NCBI GenBank assembly: GCA_032173965.1
Contig: CM063298.1
Span: forward strand, 10,539,501 to 10,603,500
Source of the DNA: Sitta carolinensis
Taxonomy: Eukaryota; Chordata; Aves; Passeriformes; Sittidae
Reading direction: 5' to 3'
DNA: 64,000 bases
The notes under the pieces are model-generated. The model was not told where the DNA came from and ran no database searches. It saw only the letters and a list, made by a program, of their open reading frames with translations. Every line of letters begins with the position of its first letter. Positions within the stretch are counted from its first letter, which is position 1. A program made the translations under genes and the position numbers. Below are positions 45,156 through 55,218 of the stretch, piece by piece.

Positions 45156-46017
45156 CCTTCATCCCCACCACGTGCCTGGGAACACCACAGTGTCACCCTG
45201 CCCTGCCCAGCCTCTTTCCATGGCCCGTGGGTCACATCCCTGCCTGCCCTGGCTCCGAGGGTGGCCAGCTGGCCCAAGGGTGGCCATCAGTGCCAGGGGC
45301 TGCCCTGAGCTGTCCCGGGAGCCAGGGCTGGGCTGGGCAGCACGTTCCCAGCACGGGGAGGGCTGGCCCAGGGGAGGCTGTGATGCTGCTGGTGTTTTGT
45401 CTCCCGAGGGGTCAGGCAGCCCCGGGAGCTGTCAGGAGCTCTCGGTGCCAGCAGCTCCGTGTGGGGCCGCAGCGTGCTTGCACAGCACTACAGAAAGTGA
45501 TTTTTACACTTGACAACAATGGAGTATTCTTGTGCTTAACGACCAGCAGGCAGCTCTGCAGGCTGGCTGCCTTTTGGGAAAGCCCTTGAATCCATCAGTG
45601 GGTGGATTCAGGGATGGGTCCCATCCCTCTCACCCAAGGACAATCTGCCCTGCTCTGCTGCTGCCCTGGGGGATGTTCTGGGTACAGCTGCTCATGTCCC
45701 AGGGCACAGAGGACAGCCCAAGCTGCACGGGAGGAAGGAGGGTAGGAATGCAAGCCCAGAGCTGTGGCTTCAGCTTGCTGATGGGGTGGAAAGAGGAGAG
45801 GGCTGTGGGAATGGGAGGAGGATGAGCTGCAGCAAGGCAAGCCCTGGGCTCAGCCTGGCAGATTCGGGGATCCCCACCTGGGTCAGGGCACAGGGAGGGG
45901 TCTCAGGGATGCCCCAGCTGGGCCAGGAGCAGCCTGGCACCCCCTCCCTCACCTCCAGAGCAGCCATGGCACAGAGGCAGCTGCAGTGTGTGGGATGGGG
46001 CTCCTGGTGCCAGCTGG
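45156..46017. other. Unique sequence, nothing recognised
   Basis: GC-rich unique DNA; no gene-like frame. Confidence 0.45.
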
Positions 46018-46463
46018 GGCTCCCTCCTGATGCCTTGGGGGTGACCTGGCACAGGGAGCAGCAGAGCACGAGGATCCAGCAGGGATTTATCCCAAGGCCT
46101 CCCTGGGCACACCTGGGCAGCACCAGAGCCTGGCTGGGATGCACCAGGATAAACCCAACCTGGGCCCAGAATGGACCCCTGGTCACCAGGGCTCCCACTG
46201 GGATCAGTTCTGCTCCAGCAGCACACTGGAGTTCATGGGGCAATCACAGCTCCAGGGCAGGAAGCTCCATCCTCCTTGCTTTCCTTCTCACTTCATCCTT
46301 GGTTTCATTCTTGGGCCTGAAAGCTGTCCTTGGTATCAAACTAGAGCAGGAATTGTTTTGTCTCCCTGCTCTGTGAACAGAGCTCACCAACACTGACTTT
46401 AAACTGCCTACCAAACCAGCCCAGAATCTGAAAAATATAAAAGCTAAAACTTAAGGCATGACA
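46018..46463 (-). mobile_element. Solo LTR (family A), copy 2
   Basis: Closely matches the copy at 13341-13788 from the 'tgatgcctt' block through 'ggcacacctgggcagcacc', 'gaatggacccctg', 'ggggcaatcacagctcc', 'ggtatcaaactagagcagg' and 'aaaatataaaagct' to 'cttaaggcatgaca'. Its polyadenylation site reads GATAAA on minus (46085-46090) instead of AATAAA. The region near 46365-46405 is shortened relative to copy 1. No clear target duplication was found, so the ends are approximate. Confidence 0.85.
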
Positions 46464-47560
46464 GGCCCTGCAGCCCCTGGGCTGGGACACGACCCAAAGC
46501 AGCACCCTGGGCTCAGTCTCAGCCCATCCTGGGAGTTCTGCTATCCCAGGAGAACTCCTGCCATGAGTTGGGAGTGCAAACCACACCGTGCTCACTTTCA
46601 AAGAAAGCTGGGAGTGTTTCATTTTCTCTGCCCTTCCAGGATGACCACAGAGCCCCACAGACCTTCTGGACGAGGAGCTGGCTGTGTTTGCTGTCCCTCA
46701 AACCAATCTGTGCCATTGGAAGCATCACTGGAAAGCTGATTTGGCAGAATTTCATCAGGAACTGCCAGTCTGGAAATTACAGGTGTGTTTGGCAACGCCT
46801 TGTTCAGCTGTGCATGATTCCCACCTTCCAGGAAACACACCTGGGGAACATTGGTGAGAGAGCCAGGCACCACCAGAAACTCATCCAGAACAAAAGCTCA
46901 ACACAACCTAAGAGCCACTCCAAATATTTGTTTAAAAAAAAAAGAACGAGAAGAAATTACACAGGAGGAATTTCAGTCTGAATCAAACTGCACATCATCA
47001 TTTCTCACCATCCTTATAAAGGTCTGTTGGTTTCCAACTGAAAAATGCCACTGATAAACCACTTGCACTCAAACAAAGCCACCTGGCTCTGATCCTGACA
47101 CTTGCATTCACTTGACTGATTTTTTTCCCCCCAAGAACAGACAAAGCAGCCATTTCAGTGAAACCCTCTTGTTCAGCAGGAAAGCTCCTGCACTGAGAGG
47201 CAGAGGAGGAAGAGGAGATTGAGGATCAGACGCTGCAGCTCAGGCAGAGAGGCTCTCTCAGCTGGTGCCCTGGCTGTGCCAGGCTGGATGTGGCAGGACC
47301 TCTGCTCCCCTGTCCCTGCCAGGGCTGTGCCCAGGGGCAGAGGGGGGGGCATGGGCATCTCTCTGTCCCCCAGGGAAATGAAACCCATGACACACCGTGT
47401 TGCTGGGCAGGGAGAGAGGCTGGGGGGGTCACAGCCTTCCCCTGCTGCCTCCTGCCCTGGGGGGTGCCACACTCTCCCTGCCAGGGTCACAGGGCTCCTG
47501 TGAAACCTGGTGAGCATCCTGCACAGCCTGGCTGAGGCCATGGCCCTGGGGAGGGAGCCT
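46464..47560. other. Unique sequence, nothing recognised
   Basis: Mixed to GC-rich, with an A run at 46932-46942. No genes or repeats recognised. Confidence 0.45.
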
Positions 47561-48450
47561 GGGGACAGAGCCCATTCCAGGGCACCCCTTATCCCTGGGG
47601 ACAGAGCTCATTCCAGGACACCCTCTATCCCTGGGGACAGAGCCCATTCCAGGACACCCCTTATCCCTGGGACAGAGCCTGGGGACAGAGCCCATTCCAG
47701 GACACCCTCTATCCCTGGGACAGAGCCCATTCCAGAACACCCTCTATCCCTGGGGACAGAACCCATTCCAGGACACCCCTTATCCCTGGGGACAGAGCTC
47801 ATTCCAGGACACCCTCTATCCCTGGGGACAGAGCCCATTCCAGGACACCCCTTATCCCTGGGGACAGAGCCTGGGGACAGAGCCCATTCCAGGACACCCC
47901 TTATCCCTGGGGACAGAGCCTGGGGCAGAGCCCATTCCAGGACACCCCTTATCCCTGGGGACAGAGCCTGGGGCAGAGCCCATTCCAGGACACCCCTTAT
48001 CCCTGGGGACAGAGCTCATTCCAGGACACCCCTCATCCCTGGCGACAGAGCTCATTCCAGGACACCCCTCATCCCTGGGGACAGAGCCCATTCCAGGACA
48101 CCCTCTATCCCTGGGACAGAGCCCATTCCAGGACACCCTCTATCCCTGGGACAGAACCCATTCCAGGACACCCTCTATCCCTGGGGACAGAGCTCATTCC
48201 AGGACACCCCTTATCCCTGGGGAAAGAGCCCATTCCAGAACACCCTCTATCCCTGGGGACAGAGTCTGGGGACAGAGCCCATTCCAGGACACCCCTCATC
48301 CCTGGGGACAGAGCCTGGGGGCAGAGCCCATTCCAGGACACCCTCTATCCCTGGGGACAGAGCCTGAGGACAGAGCCTGGGGACAGAGCTCATTCCAGAC
48401 ACCACTCCACTCCTGGGGACACAGCCCATTCCAGGACACCCCTCCATCCT
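47561..48450 (+). repeat. 36-bp minisatellite, about 24 copies
   Basis: The unit joins GGGGACAGAGCCCATTCC with AGGACACCCCTTATCCCT. Variants are CTCTATC for CCTTATC, AGCTCATT for AGCCCATT, and loss of one G. A 15-bp piece (GGGGACAGAGCCTGG) is inserted at about seven positions, in pairs near 47867-47985, which points to unequal exchange of multi-unit blocks. At 36 bp the unit is 12 codons, so a 285-codon frame (GDRAHSRTPLIP repeats) runs through it; it is not a gene. Confidence 0.97.
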
Positions 48451-48561
48451 CCTGCTGCCTGGTCCTGCCCTGCCCAGGCATTTGCCAAAGACAAAGGAGC
48501 TCAGGATGTGTTAGGACAAGGCTCTCAGACACCTGGTGGGACTCTGGTGACCGTCCTGTGT
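48451..48561. other. Unique spacer
   Basis: Nothing recognised. Confidence 0.4.
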
Positions 48562-48638
48562 AGGGTCAGAAGCTGGGCTTCGATGATCCTCGTGGGTCCC
48601 TTCCAGCCCAGGATGTTCTGCAATTCTGTGATTCTATG
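48562..48638 (+). mobile_element. CR1 LINE 3' terminus, very short
   Basis: Holds 'gctgggcttcgatgatcctc', 'gtgggtcccttccagccca' and the tail ATTCTGTGATTCTATG. Only the last ~77 bp of the element is present. Confidence 0.85.
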
Positions 48639-48819
48639 TTGTTGGTGTCTGCACTCGCTCAGGCAGGAGGCTGGGGAGGTCTGTGTGTGTCAGAGTGGCC
48701 CAGCAAAGTGAGGGATGAGCTCATGGGAGCTGCCATGACATCACAGGGCATGGCACCCCAGCAGCCTGGTGGTGCACGTGGGTTAGAAATGTCTGGCCTG
48801 GCCATGACAGAACCTTCCT
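48639..48819. other. Unique spacer
   Basis: Nothing recognised. Confidence 0.4.
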
Positions 48820-49115
48820 GCACGGAACTGAAAACATTTATTCTGGAAGGGTCTGGATGCTCGTGGCTAAAAGCAATAAATACGGATTTAATTTCATAGT
48901 TAATACCCTGTCCAGGGTAAAATGCTCATTTTTAATATCGTTGCCTGCGATCTGACATTACCAACGAGATGTTGCAATGCAATCTCTGAGTCATTGCGCA
49001 GCAGATAATGGTATTTTCTTGAGTTCAATCTGGAGGAGTTGGCCCCATTTATCAAGCTCGAAAAAACGATGCCAGAGAGTCTGCCAGAGAGTCTGTCTGG
49101 CCTGTGCTGTGCACG
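48820..49115. other. AT-rich unique block, candidate conserved non-coding DNA
   Basis: Unique low-GC stretch that keeps scattered CpGs (TACGG, TATCGTT, TGCGATC, AACGAG, TGCGCAG, CTCGAAAAAACG). It has ATTTAATTTCATAG, a 'gttgcaatgcaatc' C/EBP-like stretch and TGAGTCATTGCGCAG near 48990. It contrasts with the GC-rich, repeat-laden flanks. No coding frame. Of all blocks in the window this one looks most like conserved regulatory DNA, which is an inference. Confidence 0.35.
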
Positions 49116-49650
49116 AGTTACGTGACCCAGGGCTGTGAGGAGAGGGGGAGAGAGGAGCAGACCTGGGTGTCGCCTTGGGGGATCTCCTGGCAGTGTGTCT
49201 CACTCTCTCCTCCTGTAGGGTCAGCCAAGAGGCTCCTGAGTTTGGGGTGACCACTTCTCTCCAGCTCTGCCTTTGCTTTTAGGCTGCCCCTAGGGAGCTG
49301 CTGTCCCACAGCATGACCAGGCACAGCTGGCATTTGGGGGCTGGGGGGTCCCTGTGATGTGGAGGAAGTGGCCAACGTGAGAGGATCCCTCCAGCCTGTC
49401 CACCACCAAGTCTGGGAGCCCCATTGCTGCTGAGCCCAGGGCCAGTGGTGGAGACAGCAGCACTTGGCAAGGTGCTGAGGGAGGAATGTCCATTATGGAC
49501 AGGGCAAAAAAATCTCCCAGGTAAGGCCTGGGGCAGCAAAGATGTCAGGAAGTGTCCACAAAGAAATCCTGCCTTTAGAACTGTGTGCACCTCTTGTAGG
49601 TCTCTCAGGGGAGGAATCAGAAGAGAAGGATGAGAGCTGGAGGAGAAGCC
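49116..49650. other. Unique sequence ending in a purine-rich stretch
   Basis: GC-rich unique DNA. From about 49608 to 49650 the plus strand becomes purine-rich just before the polypyrimidine tract. No gene recognised. Confidence 0.45.
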
Positions 49651-50036
49651 TCCTTATCCTTCCTTCTCCTTCCTTCTCCAGTCTTCCTCCTGCCTTCTTC
49701 CTCCTTCTCTTTCCCAGCCTTCTCCTGCTTTCCCCTACCTTTTCCTTCCTTCTGCCTTCCCCTCCTTTCCTTTCCTTTCGCCTTCTTGCCTTCCCCTCCT
49801 TTTCCTTCCTTCTCTTTCCTTTCCCAGCCTTCTCCTGCCTTCCCCTACCTTTTCCTTCCTTCTGCCTTCCCCTGCCTTCTCCTTCCTTCTCTTTCCTTTC
49901 CCCAGCCTTCTCCTGCCTTCCCCTACCTTTTCCTTCCTTCTGCCTTCTCCTTCCTTCTCTTTCCTTTCCCAGCCTTCTCCTGCCTTCCCCTACCTTTTCC
50001 TTCCTTCTGCCTTCTCCTTCCTTCCCCTCCCTTCCA
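49651..50036 (+). repeat. Polypyrimidine tract 1 (CCTTCTCCTTCCTT-type)
   Basis: About 385 bp that is nearly all C and T on plus, with occasional G or A. It is made of CTTCTCCTTC, CTGCCTTCCCCTACC and CTTTCCTTTCC modules in recurring order, with a ~70-bp higher-order block repeated about four times. The minus strand is a Glu/Lys/Arg/Gly-rich open frame (part of 49493-50365), which is repeat translation. Confidence 0.95.
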
Positions 50037-50140
50037 GCATAAGCAGCCCACCAGGATCTCCCCATCCTTCTGCGGATAAAAGCTCCAGTCAGCCACTGCT
50101 GGGGACTGGCAGTGAGGGGTGGGAGCTGTGTCTGGGCTCT
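50021..50140 (+). repeat. Duplicated flank, copy 1
   Basis: The ~115 bp right of polypyrimidine tract 1 (from CTTCCCCTCCCTTCCAGCAT through 'ccaccaggatctccccatcc' and 'gtgggagctgtgtc') recurs at 51418-51540, right of tract 2, with scattered substitutions and a few indels. Confidence 0.93.
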
Positions 50141-50898
50141 GTGAGTGTTAAAGGAGCTTGAAAGACCTGGAGAAAACCAGAAGCAATCCTGGGAATACTG
50201 GGCTTTATTTTCTGTAGGCAAGCGGGAGCGTCTCTCCAGCCGTCCAGCAGCGCCAGCGTGGGAGGGAGCCCTCCCTGGCAGAGAGCTCCTTCCTCTGGCA
50301 GGCAGAGCCCAGGTTCTGCACAGAAACATGCTGTGCACTTTTAGCACCCAGCACCACTGACCCATTGGGCCAACTTGGCTGGGGGTGCAGCAGATTTGCT
50401 TTCAGCAGAAAGGCTTGCACTCAAGACTGGGCGCCTCATCGTGAAAGAAATGCTTTTTATTGACCAGACAGGATGCAAGAACCAGCAGATGAAAGTCCCT
50501 GGCCTGCTGTGCAAAGGTCAGAGATGATTCCTTCTGTCCCTGAAAGCCAGTAAATGGTTCTGCAGATACTGAATGTGTGAATGAAAAAGTGACTTGTGAG
50601 AACAAGGCTGTTAACTCCTGCAGTCCTCCATCCACAGGCAGCACCGTGAGGTGTCTGGGCCAGGGGGGAATTGTGGAGTTCACAAAGGCTCCCAGAACCA
50701 CAGGGCCCTGCCCAGGGGCTGCACAGGCAGGGCTTGTGCTGGGATCTCCTGCTCTGCTCCCCTGGAACGCCGTGGATGAGCAGAGCCAGCCCGTGGTGCC
50801 AGGGGCCAGTCCTGTCTGCTGCTCCTCTCAGTTCTCTGTGGGCTTTGTGTGGGGAGCTCCCTGGCCAGAGGCATCTGCAGCCACTGCCTTGCCATGTC
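50141..50898. other. Unique sequence between two polypyrimidine tracts
   Basis: Mixed unique DNA. A minus-strand AATAAA lies at about 50457-50462 but with no gene evident upstream of it. A 99-codon minus frame at 50402-50701 has no family motif. Confidence 0.4.
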
Positions 50899-51437
50899 TT
50901 TGCCTGCCTCCTCCTGCCTCCTCCTGCCTCCTCCTGCCTCCTCCTGCCTCCTCCTGCCTCCTCCTGCCTCCTCCTGCCTCCTCCTGCCTCCTCCTGCCTC
51001 CTCCTGCCTCCTCCTGCCTCCTCCTGCGATCTGTTTCATTCTCCTGCATCCTCCTTCATTCCCCTGCCTTCTCCTGCATCCTGCTTCCTTCTCCTGCATC
51101 CTCATTCGTTCCTCTGCCTCCTCCTTCCTCCTTCCTTCTCCTTCCTTCTCCTCCTTTCTCCTGCATCCTCCTGCCTCCTCTTGCATCCTCCTTCATTCCC
51201 CTGCCTTCTCCTGCATCCTCCTGCCTCCTCCTTCCTTCTCCTTCCTGCTCCTGCCTTCTCCTGCCTCCTCCTTCCTTCTCCTGCCTCCTGCCTTCTCCTG
51301 TCTCCTCCTTCCTTCTCCTCCTTTCTCCTGCCTCCTCCTGCCTCCTCCTGCCTTCTCCTTCCTTCCCCTGCATCCTGCTTTCTTCTCCTGCCTCCTCCTT
51401 CCTCCTCCTGCCTTTTCCTGCCTTCCCCTCCCTTCCA
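50899..51437 (+). repeat. Polypyrimidine tract 2 with an internal 10-bp array
   Basis: Begins with about 12 perfect copies of the 10-bp unit GCCTCCTCCT (50906-51027), then passes into irregular CTTCTCCTGCATCCTC-like modules to the end. Because the unit is 10 bp, three units give a 10-residue cycle (ASSCLLLPPP) open in all plus frames. The tract is longer and less T-rich than tract 1, but ends in the same flank. Confidence 0.95.
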
Positions 51438-51540
51438 GCATAAGCTGCCCACCAGGATCTCCCCATCCTCCTGTGGATAAAGCTCCAGGCAGGCACTGCT
51501 CGGGGCTGGAGGAGGGTGGGAGCTGTGTCAGGGACAGAGC
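51418..51540 (+). repeat. Duplicated flank, copy 2
   Basis: Matches 50021-50140. Differences include AAGCTG for AAGCAG, TCCTGTGG for TTCTGCGG and loss of one A in GGATAAAA. Confidence 0.93.
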
Positions 51541-51599
51541 CCAGCCAGGAGCTGGGTGAGCCCCAGGAGGCATTCCAGCCGCGGGCATCCTCCCCAGAA
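51541..51599. other. Unique spacer
   Basis: Nothing recognised. Confidence 0.4.
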
Positions 51600-52510
51600 C
51601 GAGTCACCACTGCTTGCTCAAATGCTTGTCAATGAAATATGGTATTTTGGACATCAAAATTAATGATTTCAAAGAGAAATTTAATTTTCCTACAAAACCA
51701 AAAACAATAACAACAACAACAAAAAAATTATTTCCAATGAAATCTGAAAAACCTCAACAGAAGTTGAAAATTTTCTAATTTTAACTGCCAAATGCAAAAT
51801 GTTGGGGAAGCTTGGAGAGTAAAACAAAATAAATTTGGACTTAATGTCTCAATTTTCAGTTGCCAGAGGAGGGATGATGCCATCTTCATGCTGACAGATT
51901 TCAGACAAACCTCGGTTTATTCAAACTAATATATATGTTGACGAAAAGCATTTCATGAAAACAACTTTTCTCAGGAACAATTTCCATTTCCCAGTTCTGT
52001 GACCCTAAAATGCATGCCAAAAGTCTCTAAGAGTGCTTTAGTTTATTTAACCGAAAAGCAAAATAACAATAAAGCGAATATTTAAAGTAAAGCTCTGTTC
52101 TGAAAATATATCCACTTAATGCAAAAACGATTCAGTTTCACAGAGCTGGAAACAATTATGAACCAAATCAATTGGGAGAAGGAATTTAATCAGAAAAATG
52201 TGAATGCTAAGTGGGAATTGTTGAAAAACATTTTACGCGTTGCCCCAAAACCACAATCCCACAATTGAGAAAGAAGGCAACGTTGGTTAAAAAAATAGAC
52301 AACTCTGGCTCGTGAGGGAAGTGAAGACAACAGTGAAAAATAAGAAAACCATATATAACTTAAGAAAGTGGAAACTGATAATAATGAATGAGAAGCTGTA
52401 GAAAGCTGATAAGGAAAGCCAAGAGCTGAGGACAACGCACGGGCTGCAAATCTGAGCGAGGGAGCAGCAACTTCTGTCAGTGCAAAGGGAATAATTATAG
52501 CTCTGGTGGG
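51600..52510. other. Long AT-rich unique island
   Basis: About 900 bp of strongly AT-rich DNA bounded by GC-rich DNA, with short A runs, an (AAC)n-like patch near 51700-51720 and 'aaaatttaatttt'-like palindromic motifs. It may contain a decayed DNA transposon; the motif 'gttgaaaattttc' near 51764 is suggestive but not enough for a call. No coding frame. Confidence 0.35.
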
Positions 52511-52944
52511 CTGTGGGTTGTGTTAGCCTTGGGATGGACGCACCAGAGCAGTCAGCAGCTACAGAAGAAATCTGCAGGGTTTATTTGGCTGAATCAGGTG
52601 CTGGAGGGGCTGGGCATCATCTCTGGGCAGGCCCCTCCAAAGGCTGCCACGGGCACCAGCAGACAAATCCAGGGCAGAGAAATGGAGTTAAAGCTAACTC
52701 AGAGCTACAGAAAACAGAACTTAGGCTCACCTTTTGCCTGAAATTACGATTTTGATTGATAAAATGATATTGGGGTTATAATCTACTCGGACTCCAGCAG
52801 GGTGATTGCTGTGGTGCTGGTACACTTTGGAAACCAGAACAATACCAAATCAACACGGGCCATATTTAACAGATTAAAGCTGGCTGTGGGGTGTCCCAGC
52901 TGCCATTGTCAGTGGGAACTCCACATCCAGAGGGGGAACAGAGC
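52511..52944. other. Unique sequence, nothing recognised
   Basis: Mixed-composition unique DNA. Some of it may be older LINE sequence continuous with the relic that follows. Confidence 0.4.
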
Positions 52945-53045
52945 CCCCGGGAGTCAGGGCTGGGCCCTGGGCTGTTCAAGGGCCTTATCAATGATCTGGA
53001 AATAGATTAAATCATCTGTGATGCCACTGAGGTGGAGACACAAAC
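52945..53045 (+). pseudogene. CR1-type LINE reverse transcriptase relic
   Basis: From 52957 the plus frame reads GLGPGLFKGLINDLEID then a stop. This resembles the conserved LGPxLFNIFINDLD segment of CR1-family reverse transcriptases. After a frameshift, about 30 bases on, ICDATEV resembles the catalytic FADDTKV segment, with the double Asp lost (CDA for ADD). The piece is about 100 bp and broken by a stop and a frameshift, so it is a dead relic. I infer the family from the two motifs in correct order and spacing. Confidence 0.55.
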
Positions 53046-53590
53046 AAATGGAGCAGCTGCAGTGGCCCGGGTCACTGTGTGTGGTGTGGAAGAAGGGGTT
53101 ACAGGCAACCTTGATAAACCACAGGAGGAGGGTGGGACTGCATCCCCTGGGGCTGGCACTGCCCAATGGAGCCAGGGTGGGCATGGAGCAGAACTGAGCC
53201 AAGGGGCAAACTCCGGACTCGGGGCCACCTTGGCTGCAGCCCTGGCCGGGCTCTTGTGCTGCCCAAGGTGCAGCCTTGCAAGGGCTTTCAATAAATCCCG
53301 CTTTATTCCTGGGACTCTGCCCAGCCTCTGCTCCAGGGAGCCTCTTTGGGCATCACCAGCACTCCCGGGTGGAAAGAGTGCCTTGGGCTGCCCCTGTGCC
53401 AACATCCAGCATGCTTTACAACTGACCTGCGAGGAATGTGTGTCACTGAAGAGGATATGTATCCCTGGGGAACATAAACCACAGCTGCATTGTTTAAAAG
53501 TACCTCATGCCCCGGGCTGGAAGAGCAGGCGGGATGATCTCAGGAGATAACTCCAGGAGTGTGTTAGCAGGAACAGCCCCGCTACCTTGG
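53046..53590. other. Unique sequence, nothing recognised
   Basis: GC-rich; no gene-like frame with a recognisable domain. Confidence 0.4.
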
Positions 53591-53850
53591 CCAGTGGAAG
53601 ATTCTTATAAATTCACTCCTCCTGCCATCCTTTTGCAAAGGGTCAGGAGATGTTCTGACAATAGCAGCATGCAAATATTTCAGAACTTGGCCACACGCTG
53701 AGCAAACACTCTGGATAGTTTCACGAGTAGATTAAAATGCCAGATCAGCCAGCAGTGCTGCACTTTAAATATGCTCGCTAATTTATTAAGTTTATTCTTA
53801 GCAAGCTTGCAGACTTCAGAAAGTTGAATTTCTTGGTGACAAATGGAGCT
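53591..53850. other. AT-rich unique block with an octamer-like site
   Basis: Low-GC unique DNA with ATGCAAAT at about 53670, TTTAAATATGC near 53764 and CTAATTTATTAAG near 53778. Candidate regulatory DNA by composition and motif density only. Confidence 0.28.
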
Positions 53851-54666
53851 GGGCAGGCAGGGTGTGCGTGGCCCTTAGGGGAGAGGGTCTCAGCGAGCCC
53901 TGCAGGGAGCACAGCCCCCAGGGGCAGAGCCAGCTTGGGGGCAAGGCTCTTGGACAGCCACAGAGCACAAACCAGGGCTCTGGGCACATCCCACGCTCCT
54001 GCAAGGAGCTGCTGCCTCCCCCTCCAGGCTCAGACATGCCTTCTCTGTTTCCTCCATGGGTAACTGCTCCAGCACTGCCAGCATCAGCCCCCAGTGCCCA
54101 GAGTCCAGGCTGGTGGGAGGTGTCTCAGGTGGGACACAGCAGTTACCAGGTACATCCTCAGGCAGCCTTGAAACCCCCCTGCCCCTCAGCCTGCTGCCCC
54201 TGCTGTTCTCATGGCCCTGAAGACCTGGAGCAGGCTCTGGAGTAGCAGGGTTTCCTCAGGAGGAAACCACTACTTCTAAAGATAAATATTTTTAGTTTCC
54301 TTCTTGTCCAAACTGAGCTAAGGAGTGTTCAGGAACCCTTCTAGAAGGGCTGTGTGACACCAGCATCCCTGAAGATGAAGCCTGACAGCAGGATAGGGCT
54401 CTGGGATGATGTGGGGAGTCCTGTGCAGCAACATTATCCAACCTCTTGGGCCCTGGGAGGACCCTGGGAGCACCACAGGACCAGGGGCCACTGGGACATG
54501 AGACAACCCTGCCAGGAGGGCCCTGACACGGCTGCACTGATGGGGGCAGAGGAATTATGCACCTTCTAATGTCTGTTTTTACTGCACTGCCAAAGAGAGG
54601 AGGGTCTTTCCTTGTGGGGATGGGCTGCCCACAGCCTTGGGAGCTCTGGCTGCTCTGCAGGGGAAG
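53851..54666. other. Unique sequence, nothing recognised
   Basis: GC-rich unique DNA; no repeats or gene. Confidence 0.45.
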
Positions 54667-54700
54667 GAACCCTGTGGCACAGGGATGCAGAGAAAGTGCC
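54667..54700 (+). repeat. Detached minisatellite unit upstream of an LTR
   Basis: Reads AACCCTGTGGCACAGGGATG then CAGAGAAA. The same unit opens the array at 54979 on the far side of the LTR fragment, so the LTR lies between two parts of one array. Confidence 0.75.
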
Positions 54701-54704
54701 CAGA

Positions 54705-54964
54705 TGTTGGAACCCTGGACACAGAGAGTGTCAGGCTTTCTGAAAATGATGCACCAAGACACACTGCATTTGACCTGAAGCCCTGGGAAAGGCTTCCAAA
54801 ATTGGGGATTGAGGCTGTGAGTGTACAGCTGAATAGAATGTGTTATATCACAGGGTGAGAAACTTGGAATTTAAAGTGGCTAGTTAAAATAATATATATA
54901 TATGTAACAAAATGGAGTGTTTAGGGCATAGTCTTCTCCTTCTTCTTCACAAGTTGGGTGATTT
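54705..54964 (+). mobile_element. LTR fragment (family C), copy 2, 3'-truncated
   Basis: Starts TGTTGGAACCCTGG and follows the copy at 26234. Shared blocks are 'cactgcatttgacctga', 'gggaaaggcttccaaaa', 'tgagtgt...gaatag', 'atcacagggtgaga', a TATATATATATG stretch, 'cttctccttcttcttca' and 'agttgggtgattt'. It then breaks off where copy 1 continues for another ~245 bp. The lost part includes the polyadenylation signal. Confidence 0.82.
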
Positions 54965-54974
54965 GGGATGAAGT

Positions 54975-55218
54975 TGGATGGCACAGGGATGCAGAGGAGG
55001 GAATCCCTGTGGCACAGGGGTGCAGGGAAGGAGAAGCCCTGTGGTACAGAGAAGGGAGAAGCCCTGTGGCCCAGGGATGAAGGGAATGAAGAAGCTCTGT
55101 GGCTCAGGGATGAAAGGAATGAAGAAGCCCTGTGGCTCAGGGTTGCAGAGAGGGAGAAGCCCTGTGGCACAGAGAAGAGAAGCCCTGTGGCACAGGGATG
55201 GAGAGAAAGGAAACTATG
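54975..55218 (+). repeat. ~30-bp minisatellite, about 8 degenerate copies
   Basis: Unit of the type GAAGCCCTGTGGCACAGGGA plus TGCAGAGAGGGA or TGAAGGGAATGAA, with variants in length and in GCTC/GCAC. It abuts the truncated LTR on the left and passes into an 18-bp array on the right, sharing the piece CAGGGATG. Confidence 0.92.

Noticed and set aside
47510..48367. 285-codon frame with GDRAHSRTP repeats
   Set aside because: Translation of the 36-bp array; the unit length is a multiple of three, which keeps the frame open by chance.
49493..50365. 290-codon minus frame rich in Glu, Lys and Arg, like a nuclear coiled-coil protein
   Set aside because: The charged section is the complement of the polypyrimidine tract; no heptad pattern or domain exists outside it.
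50440..50701. 3' end of a minus-strand gene (AATAAA near 50457 with a 99-codon frame)
   Set aside because: The frame has no family motif or splice signals, and AATAAA alone is common in the window.
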